In this document: one piece after another, positions 17,088 to 26,839 of the stretch
How positions within the stretch are numbered: position 1 is the first letter of the stretch
Layout: the number at the start of each line of letters is the position of its first letter
Assembly: GCF_019931755.1 (NCBI RefSeq)
Contig: NZ_CP082918.1
Location: 910,001 to 974,000, forward strand
Length of the DNA stretch: 64,000 nt
Source of the DNA: Sutcliffiella horikoshii
Lineage (GTDB): Bacteria > Bacillota > Bacilli > Bacillales > Bacillaceae_I
Direction: 5' to 3'
The notes under the pieces: generated by a model
What the model was told of the DNA's origin: nothing
The model's database searches: none
Seen by the model: only the letters and a program-made list of their open reading frames with translations
Translations under genes and position numbers: made by a program

Positions 17088-19052
17088 TTGAAACAAGCTT
17101 TCCAACAACTAGGGAAAAAAGTGTTGGCTGCAACGATGGCTGTATCATTGCTTGCTACACCATCTATGTTCAACTCGGTGGAGGCTGCACCTAAAGGACC
17201 AAAAACCGGTCAACATGATGTGGAACTGAGAGTAATGGGAACAACAGATATCCATACACATCTATATAATTATGATTATTATAAGGACGCAGAAGTACAA
17301 GACTTTGGTCTTGCGAAAACAGCTACTTTAATTAAGCAGGCTCGCGCAGAAGCACCAAACTCTATGCTTTTTGATAACGGTGACCTTATTCAAGGGAACC
17401 CTTTAGGGGACTACAAAGCTAAAGTGGATGTTCTTCAACAAGGCGAGGTTCATCCAGTGTTCCAAGCTATGGGATTACTTGATTATGATGCTGCCACTCT
17501 TGGAAATCATGAATTCAACTATGGGTTGGATTTTCTTGATACGGTATTGGAAGGTGCTCCATTCCCTTATGTGAGCGCAAATGTATTTTATGATGATGGT
17601 GCGGACAACAGCGAGTATTATGTAAAGCCATATGAAATCATCAAGAAAAAATTCACGGATAAAAAAGGAAGAAATAAAGTTCTACGTGTTGGTGTGACGG
17701 GTGTTGTCACTCCGCAAATCACGCAATGGGACAAAGCGCATCTTGAAGGGAAAATTGTAACGAAAGACATCGTCCAGTCAGTAGAAGCAGTTATTCCTAA
17801 AATGGAAAAAGCCGGCGCTGATATCATTATCGTTTTGGCACACTCGGGGATTGGTGATGCTGAGTATGTGGAAATGGAAGAGAACGCTACATATGATTTG
17901 ACGAAGGTTGATGGTATTGATGCCATTATCACAGGTCACAATCATCTTAAATTCCCTGGAGACTTCACAGAACTTCCTGGTGTAGACACGGAAAAAGGAA
18001 CCATTAATGGTGTGCCTGTCGTGATGCCTGGTAACTGGGGGAACAACTTAGGAATCATGGACCTGACGCTTTCTAAAGTAAAAGGCGATTGGAAAGTGAC
18101 AGATTCTGCAACAACATTAAGAAATGTAAAAGAAGTGCAAGCAGATCCAGCCATATTGGATGCGGTAAGAGAAGCACATGAAGGAACGGTAAATTATGTT
18201 CGTACAGCAGTTGGGACAACAACAGCCGATATTCACAGTTACTTTGCATTAGTGCAAGATGACCCTTCCATCCAAATCGTAACGAATGCACAGAAATGGT
18301 ATATGGAGAAACAACTACAAGGTACGGTAGATGAGGGAACACCTATTCTTTCTGCAGGAGCACCATTCAAAGCCGGCGGCAGAAACGGAGCAGGGTACTA
18401 TACGTTCATTCCTCAAGGAGAAATAGCGATCAAGAATGTATCAGATTTATATCTGTACCCAAATACAGTAGCAACCGTTAAAGTTACGGGTGCGGACGTT
18501 AAAGAGTGGTTAGAAATGTCTGCAGGGCAATTCAAGCAAATCGATTCAAACAACAACGGCGAACAAGAATTAATTAACGCAGATTTCCCGACTTACAATT
18601 ATGATGTCATTGATGGCGTCACATATGAAATTGATGTAACAGAGCCTGCGAAATATAACAAGGACGGGGTTGTCGTGAACGAAGGGGCAAACCGGATCAA
18701 AAACTTGGAGTATAACGGGGAACCAATCGATTTAGGTCAGGAATTCATCGTTGTAACGAATAACTACCGTGCGAGCGGTAACTTCCCGGGAGTGCGTAAC
18801 AATACGGGGGTTGAAATGTATCCAGATGAGAACCGTCAGGCAATCATCGACTACATCCTACAACAAGGGGAGATTGATCCATCTGCAGACGGAAACTGGA
18901 CATTCGCTCCAATCAATAATCCCGTCCATGTAACATTCGACTCCTCACCTGACGCAGTCGATGCATTACCCGAAAACGGCACAATCCAATACGAAGGGGC
19001 CTCCCAAAACGGCTTCGCCAAATACAAACTAACACTATTAACAGCAGAATAA
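17088..19052 (+). CDS. Secreted 2',3'-cyclic-nucleotide phosphodiesterase / 3'- or 5'-nucleotidase
   Basis: The 654-residue protein has a signal peptide (cleavage near VEA, residue 33). The metallophosphoesterase domain includes MGTTDIHTHLYNYDYY, DNGDLIQGNPLGDY, TLGNHEFNYGLDF, VLAHSGIGD and ITGHNHLKFPG. The C-terminal 5'-nucleotidase domain includes LSAGAPFKAGGRNGAGYYT and NNYRASGNFPGV. This layout matches CpdB and the first half of B. subtilis YfkN; there is no visible LPXTG anchor. It would release phosphate and nucleosides from extracellular nucleotides. The start is TTG 17088 with AAAGGAGCTG upstream. The 216 bp before it hold an inverted repeat, AGAGTAT/ATACTCT, near 17012-17037 and a TATAAT at 17039. 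Confidence 0.88.
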   Translation: MKQAFQQLGKKVLAATMAVSLLATPSMFNSVEAAPKGPKTGQHDVELRVMGTTDIHTHLYNYDYYKDAEVQDFGLAKTATLIKQARAEAPNSMLFDNGDLIQGNPLGDYKAKVDVLQQGEVHPVFQAMGLLDYDAATLGNHEFNYGLDFLDTVLEGAPFPYVSANVFYDDGADNSEYYVKPYEIIKKKFTDKKGRNKVLRVGVTGVVTPQITQWDKAHLEGKIVTKDIVQSVEAVIPKMEKAGADIIIVLAHSGIGDAEYVEMEENATYDLTKVDGIDAIITGHNHLKFPGDFTELPGVDTEKGTINGVPVVMPGNWGNNLGIMDLTLSKVKGDWKVTDSATTLRNVKEVQADPAILDAVREAHEGTVNYVRTAVGTTTADIHSYFALVQDDPSIQIVTNAQKWYMEKQLQGTVDEGTPILSAGAPFKAGGRNGAGYYTFIPQGEIAIKNVSDLYLYPNTVATVKVTGADVKEWLEMSAGQFKQIDSNNNGEQELINADFPTYNYDVIDGVTYEIDVTEPAKYNKDGVVVNEGANRIKNLEYNGEPIDLGQEFIVVTNNYRASGNFPGVRNNTGVEMYPDENRQAIIDYILQQGEIDPSADGNWTFAPINNPVHVTFDSSPDAVDALPENGTIQYEGASQNGFAKYKLTLLTAE

Positions 19053-19087
19053 TGTAAATAAGAGGGGGTGACTTTATCGCTTTAGAG

Positions 19088-19110
19088 CAGTGAGGGTCAG
19101 ACCCCTTTTC
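19088..19110. repeat. GGGTCAGACCCC palindrome with T tract, copy 1
   Basis: GGGTCAGACCCCTTTTC matches the palindromes at 58117 and 58201. It supplies the last codons and TGA stop of the minus-strand gerB-like gene and could also terminate the plus-strand nucleotidase transcript. Confidence 0.7.
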
Positions 19111-20209
19111 TTTGCTTTTTCCTTCCTTTCATCCATGTGAGTAGAAGTATTAGTAATGGAAGGATAAATTGAAATGGCACATGAAGGTAAAGAGGTACCA
19201 CCTCGAGGCCGATAAATAAGTGTTCTGGTAGGTCTTTTGCTATGATAAAGGAGCCAAAAAAAATCATTGCTCCAAGTAGAAAGATAATAAATTTTTCTTG
19301 GAGGATTGGAAAAACATACGATATTCCCTTCGCACCGGAAATAAAGAATATGGACACTTTTACGAAACCTACGATGATAAAGGCAAAGGCAGTCAACAAT
19401 TCTAAGTGTTGGATGATACCCAAAAGCTCAATCATTTCAATTGCCTTTACTAACGGGTACGTATAAAGTGCTGCCACTTTAGCCCCAAGGATGGCAATGA
19501 TGATTTCAGAGACAGTAATTAGAATTACTCCGCTCAACACTACTGCAATCCATCCATGCTTCATCAATCTCTTATGGTCATTAAGGAATGGAAATAAGAC
19601 CAGAAATACCACCATTTCTCCATAAGGGAATGTTATATATTGAACCCAATTACTTAAATCCAATATCTCCAAGTCAATTATTGGCCTTATATTTTCGCCC
19701 ATCATTATCCCTGACAAGAAAGAAAAAAATATTATCAGTGTTATTAGTAGTACGGTAAAAACAAACAAAATCTCAGATGTCCTGGCTACCGCCTCAAGTC
19801 CCAAAACTGCAGCGTAACAGATTAAGCAGACTGAGACAAAAGCAATAATCCAATGGTCAATATTGTAATAAAAGGTTTGGGTAATAAAGTAAATAAAATC
19901 TTTTAGTACCCTTACAGCAATGTAAAGAAAATAAAGGCTGTACAGTATTAAGACGACTTTCCCAAGTATTTTACCGAATGCTAGTTCCAAGAGTTTATGA
20001 AACTCAGGCCATCCATTTCTTTTTAATAGGTAAGCATAGAAAAAGAACAGGAGAACTCCGGTTATAGCTGCTCCGGTGTTGATGATCCAAGCATTCTCTT
20101 CAGCCTGCAGATTGAGCCCCAGAACAATGGAAGACCCTAGAAGAAACAAGGTCATTAGTGTAATGAGCTGATAGATGGAAATCTTGGTAACATTCATATG
20201 AAACTTCAT
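19097..20209 (-). CDS. Spore germination receptor B-subunit (GerKB/GerAB family)
   Basis: The 370-residue protein is highly hydrophobic with about ten membrane segments. It matches the GerAB/GerKB amino-acid-permease-like family: ISIYQLITLMTLFLLGSSI at the start, NAWIINTGAAITG, and PYGEMVVFLVLFPFL in the middle. B subunits carry nutrient specificity in the spore inner membrane. ATG 20209 and ATG 20197 are both possible; the second has AGGATG at good distance. It is the last gene of a gerA-gerC-gerB order operon, starting 11 bp after the C gene. The last residues come from a repeated palindrome. Confidence 0.88.
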   Translation of the reverse strand: MKFHMNVTKISIYQLITLMTLFLLGSSIVLGLNLQAEENAWIINTGAAITGVLLFFFYAYLLKRNGWPEFHKLLELAFGKILGKVVLILYSLYFLYIAVRVLKDFIYFITQTFYYNIDHWIIAFVSVCLICYAAVLGLEAVARTSEILFVFTVLLITLIIFFSFLSGIMMGENIRPIIDLEILDLSNWVQYITFPYGEMVVFLVLFPFLNDHKRLMKHGWIAVVLSGVILITVSEIIIAILGAKVAALYTYPLVKAIEMIELLGIIQHLELLTAFAFIIVGFVKVSIFFISGAKGISYVFPILQEKFIIFLLGAMIFFGSFIIAKDLPEHLFIGLEVVPLYLHVPFQFILPLLILLLTWMKGRKKQRKGV

Positions 20210-20220
20210 CCTAACTTAGT

Positions 20221-21420
20221 CTAATCTAATGAAGTGGCATCTCCAGACCTAGTTACGGAAACATCCACGTTAATATCAAATGGGGTGTTTGGAAAAATAT
20301 TATCCCAGTCTGCTTCAATTTTTCTCCAATTACTTGGACTTGAAAGATAAATTTCTTTACCAAATCCCACATAATCCAGGCTCTCTTCTTGGCTTTTTTG
20401 TATCAAGGAGGTTATGGACGCTTCTAATTGCTTTTTGATTTGTGCTCTGAAAATTTCCATATTGGGGTGTTCGAAATTCGTACTGCAGTTGGATTCAGTA
20501 ATTCTTCCATTCGTCTTGATGTTGATAGAAACTTCAGGAGTTTTGCCCTTCCAATTCACCTTATATTTTGTTTTAGCTTTCTTTAAGTGGTAGGAAAAGT
20601 AACCAGGACCCTCTGGACAATTTGCCTCCACAGCCCCTTCCCTGACATTATCCATTAAAAATATGAGATTTTGGCTTTCCTCTGTGCTTAAGAAATCCAT
20701 TAGTCTATCTTTTTTGAAGTAGGACATGCCGTTAATCTCCATTTTTGATTTAGGTTGATAGGATTCAATATTCTCTTTCTTAAGCCCTTCCTGCACATCT
20801 CCTGCAACACTGATGTATGGTATTACGTTGTTGACAACCGGATAATTCAACAGAAAATTTTTGACCCGGTTAGGATAGACCGGGATAGCAAAGGATGAGT
20901 AGTCCTTAATATTTTCTATCGTATCCACAATTCTTTTAGAAGATACTTTTTGGAATGGTGTGAACATGGCAAGAATATCATATGCACTTACCTCTTTACT
21001 GACAAAGAGCATGGTATTAGAAGAGATCGTTTGCTCTAAAAACAAATAATTTAATACATCTTCAATTCCACGCTTTTTGGCAAGTTCTTCGCTTATCAGT
21101 ATAACTTCTAAATCATCCATAAATAGATATCGTGAAAACGATTTGTGGATATTTTGCAAGGCTTCTGTAATGGTCCTCCCACTTTCCTGGTACAGGATAA
21201 ATCCCAATTTCTCAGAAGCACTGTCCTTTACTGATGGAGCATTAATGGCTTGAACTGTTACGAGAAAATTTTCATCCTTAATGTCTACAGCAATAGCCGA
21301 GATAATGATTAAATCTCTGATAAGAGAATCTTCCGCATTTTTCCCAATGATTAAACTTGCTCCTAGTAAAAATAAAGAAGTAATGATTGGTAATAGGTTT
21401 CTTTTCAACATGTTATCCAT
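20221..21420 (-). CDS. Spore germination receptor C-subunit (Ger(x)C family), apparently without lipobox Cys
   Basis: The protein has about 399 residues and follows the Ger(x)C pattern: after the N-terminal hydrophobic segment comes DLIIISAIAVDIKDENFLVT, then YQESGRTITEALQNIHKS and RYLFMDDLEVILISEELAKK. The C-terminal domain has the usual alternating strands. GerC proteins are normally lipoproteins with LSGCWD-type lipoboxes. Here the corresponding region reads LLGASLIIGKNAEDS with no Cys, so anchoring may be by an uncleaved helix. TTG 21423 or ATG 21420 could be the start. It sits 6 bp after the A-subunit gene. Confidence 0.85.
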   Translation of the reverse strand: MDNMLKRNLLPIITSLFLLGASLIIGKNAEDSLIRDLIIISAIAVDIKDENFLVTVQAINAPSVKDSASEKLGFILYQESGRTITEALQNIHKSFSRYLFMDDLEVILISEELAKKRGIEDVLNYLFLEQTISSNTMLFVSKEVSAYDILAMFTPFQKVSSKRIVDTIENIKDYSSFAIPVYPNRVKNFLLNYPVVNNVIPYISVAGDVQEGLKKENIESYQPKSKMEINGMSYFKKDRLMDFLSTEESQNLIFLMDNVREGAVEANCPEGPGYFSYHLKKAKTKYKVNWKGKTPEVSINIKTNGRITESNCSTNFEHPNMEIFRAQIKKQLEASITSLIQKSQEESLDYVGFGKEIYLSSPSNWRKIEADWDNIFPNTPFDINVDVSVTRSGDATSLD

Positions 21421-21426
21421 CAACCT

Positions 21427-22905
21427 TTACTTTTTTCTCATGGGATCCTCTTTGAACAATGATTTATCATTATTAATAATGTGTTGAATAGGCAAACGAA
21501 AGATAGCATCCTTTTGGTCCTGTGGTTGGAATGGAGCGACTGGCGATAAGTATGGCACTCCAAAAGAACGAAGCGAACAAAGATGCAACAAGAGAATGAT
21601 GAGCCCTACCAACACTCCGTACAATCCCAGAATGGTCGCCAAAAAAATAAATCGAAATGTGAGCCGTTTGTAAGCGAGTGATAAACTGTAAATCGGTACC
21701 ACGCTTGAAAAGACATAAGAAGCTGCCAATACCACAAGAGTTGCCGGTTGGACAAGCTGGGCCTCTACCGCTTGCTGCCCTAAGGTGATGGAAGCGAAAA
21801 TAGTAACGGTTAGTACCACTCCTGAAGGAAGACGGATGGAGCCTTCTGTAATAATGATGATGAGCCAAAAAAATATAAATACTTCAACAATGGTCGGAAA
21901 AGGAACGATTTCCCTTTGAGCAATGAGCCCAACCAGTAAGCTTGTAGGTATTAGTCCTGGGTGATATAAAGTAAAGGAAATATACAGACCTGGAAAAAGT
22001 ACGGAAAGCATAAAGAAAAAGAGCCTTCCCAATCTTCTTGTGTGAGTACTTCTATTTAATATGTAATAGTCGTCCGGTGATTGAAAAAATTGAATGAAAA
22101 CAGAAGGCAAGGTCAATACGAACTGTGTTCCATCTACGACAATCGCAATTTTACCACTCAGAACTTCAGCACAAACGACATCCGGTCGATCAGATGAAAG
22201 TGTCAAAGGGAAACTGGAGCTAGTATTATCTGTAAGGGATTCTTCTAAATAGTTAACATCAAGGATTACTGGGATGTTTATCTTATCCATCTTTTTTCTA
22301 ACTTCGTCTAAAATTTCTTTGTCCACTTTCCCTTCGATGAAGACCATGGAAATGGAGGTCTGTATATTAGGGTTCTTCACTTTTTCTACACGGAGTAACG
22401 GGTCCTTAATGGTTTTCCTAATAAGAGAAAGGTTATACGTTCCGTTTTCATTGAAGGCAATGTCAGGTCCTGTTGAAGTCCGTTGCACTTTTGGCTCTGG
22501 GGCACTTCTTTCGGGCCATTTTGCTGTATCTGCCAGTAGGCACGTCGCTTCTCCCTCTATAAAAATAGCTGTTTTCCCCTCTAGAATCATACGGACTATC
22601 TTATCTTTAACTGTTTCAGTCACAATATTTATGCTTTGTATTACTTGAAGCCGAAGGTAGTCGATCATGGAATTGAGAGACTGTTCTTCCTTGATAGAAA
22701 TAGCTGCCAAAGGTGATAATATGTAATCCTCTATTTTTGAGGTATCATTAATTCCATCGAGATAAATTAAATGAACCTTTCTATGTAGATACGGTAAAAC
22801 AAGCTCTCTTTCAAACAAGTCGGAACTGTGGCCTAACTGAGCTTTAATCATTTCAGTATTTTTCGAAATAGAATCCGTAAGTAAAACCTTTTGTGCCGTC
22901 TCCAT
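21427..22905 (-). CDS. Spore germination receptor A-subunit (GerA family)
   Basis: The 492-residue protein has a large hydrophilic N-terminal half with GerA marks (VLPYLHRKVHLIYLDGI, ILEGKTAIFIEG, VLDVNYLEESL). The hydrophobic C-terminal half has about five segments, including LPSVFIQFFQSPDDYY, PGLYISFTLYHPGLIPT and EGSIRLPSGVVLTVTIFA. It is the first gene of the germination operon. The A-C-B order matches gerK rather than the A-B-C order of gerA. ATG 22905 has an AGAGG site. Such operons are normally sigma-G dependent, but I could not pick out a convincing sigma-G promoter. Confidence 0.9.
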   Translation of the reverse strand: METAQKVLLTDSISKNTEMIKAQLGHSSDLFERELVLPYLHRKVHLIYLDGINDTSKIEDYILSPLAAISIKEEQSLNSMIDYLRLQVIQSINIVTETVKDKIVRMILEGKTAIFIEGEATCLLADTAKWPERSAPEPKVQRTSTGPDIAFNENGTYNLSLIRKTIKDPLLRVEKVKNPNIQTSISMVFIEGKVDKEILDEVRKKMDKINIPVILDVNYLEESLTDNTSSSFPLTLSSDRPDVVCAEVLSGKIAIVVDGTQFVLTLPSVFIQFFQSPDDYYILNRSTHTRRLGRLFFFMLSVLFPGLYISFTLYHPGLIPTSLLVGLIAQREIVPFPTIVEVFIFFWLIIIITEGSIRLPSGVVLTVTIFASITLGQQAVEAQLVQPATLVVLAASYVFSSVVPIYSLSLAYKRLTFRFIFLATILGLYGVLVGLIILLLHLCSLRSFGVPYLSPVAPFQPQDQKDAIFRLPIQHIINNDKSLFKEDPMRKK

Positions 22906-23035
22906 TCAATAACCTCTTTACCTGATGTATTTCTACCTATACCTTTCCATAAATCATTAGGAAATATTCGGGAAAAGGTAGTGGAGGATGTGAATGGTGA
23001 GGGGAGCAGCTTTATTTTTTTGAAATGAAGGTTTA

Positions 23036-23070
23036 AGCAAAGGCCTGCCTCCATAAAGGAGTCAGGCCTT
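23036..23070 (-). terminator. Terminator of the spo0M-like gene
   Basis: AAGGCCTG-CTCC and GGAG-CAGGCCTT form a strong stem on the minus strand; the stop codon lies in its 5' arm. Confidence 0.75.
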
Positions 23071-23466
23071 AATTGCTTCTCGTCCAAGTACCACTATTTC
23101 ATCATGATCCATGCTCTTCACATCATCCTGAAAGATCAGTCGTGTATTCAAACGATAGCTTATATGTTCTGTAGAAGGTTCTAGAGGAGTAGGAAGCTGA
23201 TAGCAAAATGGATATTCTGCCTTATCATTTGCGTCCATGCTTTTGGACATGAGTATGGTCGTTACCGCATCCACCGTTTCCACCGTATCTCCTTGAAATT
23301 CCTTTACAAGGTCACATTCCAATCTTTTAATGTGTTGTTTTGCCCAGCCGCCTTCCACGTGAAAGGCACCTGTCACTTTTTCACCGGGATTTAGTTTATT
23401 TTTATCAAGAACCAGGTCAACATGGGGAGAACCTATATTCAAGTAGCTCATTACCTTTTTTATCAT
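23062..23466 (-). CDS. Short Spo0M-like sporulation-control protein
   Basis: The 134-residue protein resembles the arrestin-like N-terminal domain of Spo0M: IGSPHVDLVLDKNKLNPGEKVTGAFHVEGG, then AEYPFCYQLPTPLEPSTEHISYRLNTRLIFQDDVKSMD in pieces. B. subtilis Spo0M is about twice as long, so this has one domain only. It may be a natural short paralogue, since the stop lies cleanly inside the terminator stem and there is no downstream continuation. GGAGGTTC lies before ATG 23466. A role in sporulation is inferred from the family only. Confidence 0.75.
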   Translation of the reverse strand: MIKKVMSYLNIGSPHVDLVLDKNKLNPGEKVTGAFHVEGGWAKQHIKRLECDLVKEFQGDTVETVDAVTTILMSKSMDANDKAEYPFCYQLPTPLEPSTEHISYRLNTRLIFQDDVKSMDHDEIVVLGREAIKA

Positions 23467-23605
23467 ACAGCTTGAACCTCCGAAAGTAATAATATCTTAA
23501 ATTATTTTTGAGAATTTTCGTATATTAAAAGATACGAACAAATAGAACAAAAGTTTCACCTATATATTTCTTATGTAAAAAATTCATACCCCTATTTCCA
23601 CAATC

Positions 23606-23640
23606 AAAAGCCCTCATCCATAAATAGATGAAGGCTTTAC
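23606..23640 (-). terminator. Terminator of the integral-membrane transporter gene
   Basis: On the minus strand AAAGCC-CATC pairs with GATG-GGCTTT and is followed by TTG. Confidence 0.7.
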
Positions 23641-23645
23641 ATACA

Positions 23646-25076
23646 TTAAAACAGCCACAACCCTACTAACGTAGCTACAATCAAACCTATTATTACTGGT
23701 ACAAAGCTCCGTCGTACAAGCTCCATTACAGGTACCTTTGCGAAACCGGCAACGGCCACAAGGGAAGACCAGGCGATCAACGTGCCTCCGCCAACCCAGA
23801 CAGATCCCATCTGTCCGATCGCAGCAAGGGTGGCAGTTTCCACACCAACACTCTCACCAAGGGCACCAGAAAGCGCTCCAACAAGAGGAAGTCCTGAGAA
23901 TCCAGAACCATCTAAGCCTGTTATCATTCCAATAAGCAAAATACCAAATCCTGCAACAAAAGAACTTTCCGGAATATAGGCCTGGCCGGCAAGTATGAGG
24001 TCAAACAGGAAGGAAGGGGTCTCTTCAGCAGGTGTGCCCAGGATTCTAGAAGCCAGTTCCCCGCTACCAATAAAGAAGAATCCTGCAATGGGAATAACCG
24101 GTCCCATCGCTTTAAAGGCAAACAAGAAACCTTTGACGATATTGTCACTGACTGTTTGAAGGGAGGTTCGGGCGTTCAGGAAGAAAGACGCTCCTATTAA
24201 CAGAATCAGCGAAGCCCCACCGATAAGAGCGGCGCCGGCTCCGCCTTCTAGAGAAGGAAGGACATCGGAAAACTTCGCCAGTACCATATAAATAATGATG
24301 GCAAGAAACGTGCCTGGAACTAAAATAGCAAACAGCGAGCTGTATTTGCTTTTTGTCACAGGGCCGCTTTCTGACATTCCTTTTGTGTCACCGCTCTGGT
24401 TGTCTGTGGCATTCCATTTTACTAAATGCTCATTTGACGGTCGTGCAATAAGCTTGCGGATTGAAATATAAGCAAGAGTGATGGCCACTACTCCCGTAAC
24501 AAGCGATAAGATGAATCCGCGGTCAGCAACCGTGCTAATATCAACTGCAGCAGCGGTGGCTGTCAGTGAAGGCGCAATTTGAATAATGTAGTCTGAAGAT
24601 AGGGCCATCCCTTGACCGGCGAGTGAAATGGCGATAGCTGCCCCAATTGGAGGAAGCCTTGCTCTTATGGCAACTGGTATTAAAAGTGCACCGACAAGTG
24701 GTACAGCTGGGGTTGGCCAGAAGAATAGGGAAATCGCATAGGTGACAAACACAATCACCCAGAATGAGATATGCCCATTTTTCATCACCCGCTGAAAGGG
24801 GGTAATCATTTGTTCATCAGTACCCAAGGATTTTAGGGAATGTAAAAGTGCCGTCATGATGGCGATAATCAGGAAGATATTGAAAAGCTCCCCTGCTGCA
24901 ATCAAACTGGCGTTAAATATGGTTTGAAGTCCAAAAATGAATGAACCGCTGAAGATCCATCCAACTAAAAACGTTACTAGGATGGCAGGAACCACCACAT
25001 TCTGCCTAAACAACATTGTAAAAATAATAACGAGTGTACCAACCAAATACATCCAATGTGCTGCAGTCAACTCCAT
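23646..25076 (-). CDS. Multi-pass transporter of the ion-transporter (GntP/DctM/CitM-like) type, substrate unknown
   Basis: The 476-residue protein has about 12 membrane segments and a central hydrophilic loop (about residues 213-243). Gly-rich re-entrant-type stretches, SLFFWPTPAVPLVGALLIPV and MITGLDGSGFSGLPLVGALS, suggest the ion-transporter superfamily with inverted repeats. I cannot name the substrate. It is divergent from an amidase, which could mean transport of an amide or a small carboxylate, but this is weak. The leader upstream contains a candidate attenuator stem. ATG 25076 has GGAG nearby. Confidence 0.7.
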   Translation of the reverse strand: MELTAAHWMYLVGTLVIIFTMLFRQNVVVPAILVTFLVGWIFSGSFIFGLQTIFNASLIAAGELFNIFLIIAIMTALLHSLKSLGTDEQMITPFQRVMKNGHISFWVIVFVTYAISLFFWPTPAVPLVGALLIPVAIRARLPPIGAAIAISLAGQGMALSSDYIIQIAPSLTATAAAVDISTVADRGFILSLVTGVVAITLAYISIRKLIARPSNEHLVKWNATDNQSGDTKGMSESGPVTKSKYSSLFAILVPGTFLAIIIYMVLAKFSDVLPSLEGGAGAALIGGASLILLIGASFFLNARTSLQTVSDNIVKGFLFAFKAMGPVIPIAGFFFIGSGELASRILGTPAEETPSFLFDLILAGQAYIPESSFVAGFGILLIGMITGLDGSGFSGLPLVGALSGALGESVGVETATLAAIGQMGSVWVGGGTLIAWSSLVAVAGFAKVPVMELVRRSFVPVIIGLIVATLVGLWLF

Positions 25077-25101
25077 TTATACCAAGCTCCTCTCTAAGGC
25101 G

Positions 25102-25162
25102 AAAAAGCCCAAGATGTAAAAATATATCTGTGTCATATAGCCTATGTTGGAGGGTGGGCTTT
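25102..25162 (-). promoter_or_regulatory. Candidate leader attenuator before the transporter gene
   Basis: On the minus strand AAAGCCCA (25162-25155) can pair with TGGGCTTTTT (25111-25102). The distal arm ends in a T run, which would form a terminator about 25 bp upstream of the coding start. The 43-nt loop is AT-rich and has no riboswitch core I recognise. Could be chance. Confidence 0.35.
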
Positions 25163-25267
25163 GGTGTTGATAGTGAAGACTTCATCAGGCGATTGGAAAA
25201 TGATTGATTTTGAGACAGAGGTTTATTCACCTTTATTGAGGAATAGAGTATAGAGAGGTGATAAACG

Positions 25268-26770
25268 TTGAAGAGGGAAGAATATAAAACATATGACGGA
25301 CTTGGATTGGCCAAATTGGTCAAAAAGAAGGAAGTCAAATCCATAGAACTGTTAGAAATGGCGGTCAGTGAAATCGAGACGCAAAATTCTCAACTGAATG
25401 CGGTTATCCATAGGATGTACGAACAGGCAAGAGTTGCTGCAGAAATGATTCCAACAGGGCAGTTTGCAGGAGTTCCGATTCTATTAAAAGATATAGGTCA
25501 GGAAATAAAAGGGGAACCGAAAACGCTGGGATCTAGAGCTCTAAGCAAATATAGATCAAAGAGGGACTCTGAATATGTTAGTCGGCTAAGGAAAAGTGGC
25601 TTTCAGTTTTTAGGGCAAACAAATGTGCCTGAATTTGGTTTAATGGCAATAACAGAACCTGTTGCATACGGACCTGCAAAAAATCCATGGAAACTTACTC
25701 ACACCCCTGGTGGTTCAAGTGGCGGATCGGCAGCCGCGGTAGCATCGGGTATGGTTCCAATTGCCGGAGCAAATGATGGAGGGGGTTCCATCCGTATTCC
25801 AGCAGCTTACTGCGGTTTGTTTGGATTAAAGCCAACAAGGGGAAGGACGCCTGTAGGGCCGCAACTTGGCCGTTTTTGGCAGGGAGCGGCAGTTGAACAT
25901 GTGCTTACACGCACGGTAAGAGATAGCGCGGCTGTCTTAGATGAATTAAAGGGAGTTGAAAAAGGAGCAGCATTTTCCATCCCTGATTATGATGGATGCT
26001 ACTTGGATATCCTTCAACATCCTGTAGAAAAAAAGCTGCGCATAGCGTACTCTACTAAGTCCCCAATTGGTACAGAAGTACATCCTGACTGTGTAGAGGC
26101 TGTACAGAAAACGTTGAAGTATCTAGAGTCAGAAGGTCATATTATAGAAGAAATAGATGCACCGATAGATGGAAAGAAAGTTGCCACAAGCTATCTCTCC
26201 CTCTACTTTGGAGAAGTCAGTGCCATGATTGCTTCTCTTGAGGAGATACTTGGGAGAAAAGCGACATTGAATGATGTGGAGCCTGCAACCTGGCTGCTTG
26301 GTCTAATTGGAAAGTCCATGTCTGCACAAGAATTCGTCCTCAATATGAGGGAGTGGGATGTTGCAGCATATGCTATGGAAGAATTCCATGAAACCTATGA
26401 TTTTTATATAACGCCTGCGACTGCCTTCCCGCCTGCAAAGATTGGGGATCATAAACTGAAGCCGCTTGAAAGCATTGCACTGCAAGTGACAGGGAAATTG
26501 GGAACTGCCGCACTTCTTAAGAAAATGGGTATCGTGGAACAACTAGTGCAAGAAAGTCTAAAAAGAGTTCCTTTTACGCAGCTTGCAAATTTGACCGGGC
26601 AGCCTGCCATGTCGTTACCAGTGCATGTGACAAAGGAAGGTCTCCCTGTAGGTGTTCAGTTCATGGCAGGGCGCGGGAAAGAAGGTCTGCTATTGCAGAT
26701 GGCAGGGATGATAGAAGAAACAGAACTATGGGTAGGGATGGAAGAGTTGTTATCCACTGCTACTAAATAG
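25268..26770 (+). CDS. Amidase signature-family hydrolase
   Basis: The 500-residue protein has the Ser-cis-Ser-Lys catalytic set of this family: Lys in [11 protein letters not shown], the Gly/Ser-rich signature [17 protein letters not shown], and the nucleophile region [23 protein letters not shown]. The C-terminal segment [24 protein letters not shown] is also typical. Length fits free-standing amidases rather than GatA in an operon (no gatB or gatC nearby). TTG 25268 follows AGAGAGGTGATAAACG. It is divergent from the transporter. Substrate unknown. Confidence 0.88.
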   Translation: MKREEYKTYDGLGLAKLVKKKEVKSIELLEMAVSEIETQNSQLNAVIHRMYEQARVAAEMIPTGQFAGVPILLKDIGQEIKGEPKTLGSRALSKYRSKRDSEYVSRLRKSGFQFLGQTNVPEFGLMAITEPVAYGPAKNPWKLTHTPGGSSGGSAAAVASGMVPIAGANDGGGSIRIPAAYCGLFGLKPTRGRTPVGPQLGRFWQGAAVEHVLTRTVRDSAAVLDELKGVEKGAAFSIPDYDGCYLDILQHPVEKKLRIAYSTKSPIGTEVHPDCVEAVQKTLKYLESEGHIIEEIDAPIDGKKVATSYLSLYFGEVSAMIASLEEILGRKATLNDVEPATWLLGLIGKSMSAQEFVLNMREWDVAAYAMEEFHETYDFYITPATAFPPAKIGDHKLKPLESIALQVTGKLGTAALLKKMGIVEQLVQESLKRVPFTQLANLTGQPAMSLPVHVTKEGLPVGVQFMAGRGKEGLLLQMAGMIEETELWVGMEELLSTATK

Positions 26771-26784
26771 TAGAAAGAGAGTAG

Positions 26785-26825
26785 GAGAACCCGTTTTAGA
26801 TGTCCATGGACGGGTTCCCTTTTTC
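26785..26825 (+). terminator. Terminator of the amidase gene
   Basis: GAACCCGT and ACGGGTTC form the stem, followed by CCTTTTTC. Confidence 0.85.
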
Positions 26826-26839
26826 ATGTTCGCACATAC

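Noticed and set aside
22848..23087. Minus-strand 79-codon frame between gerA and the spo0M-like gene
   Set aside because: It overlaps both gene ends, starts inside the spo0M coding region and has no ribosome site.
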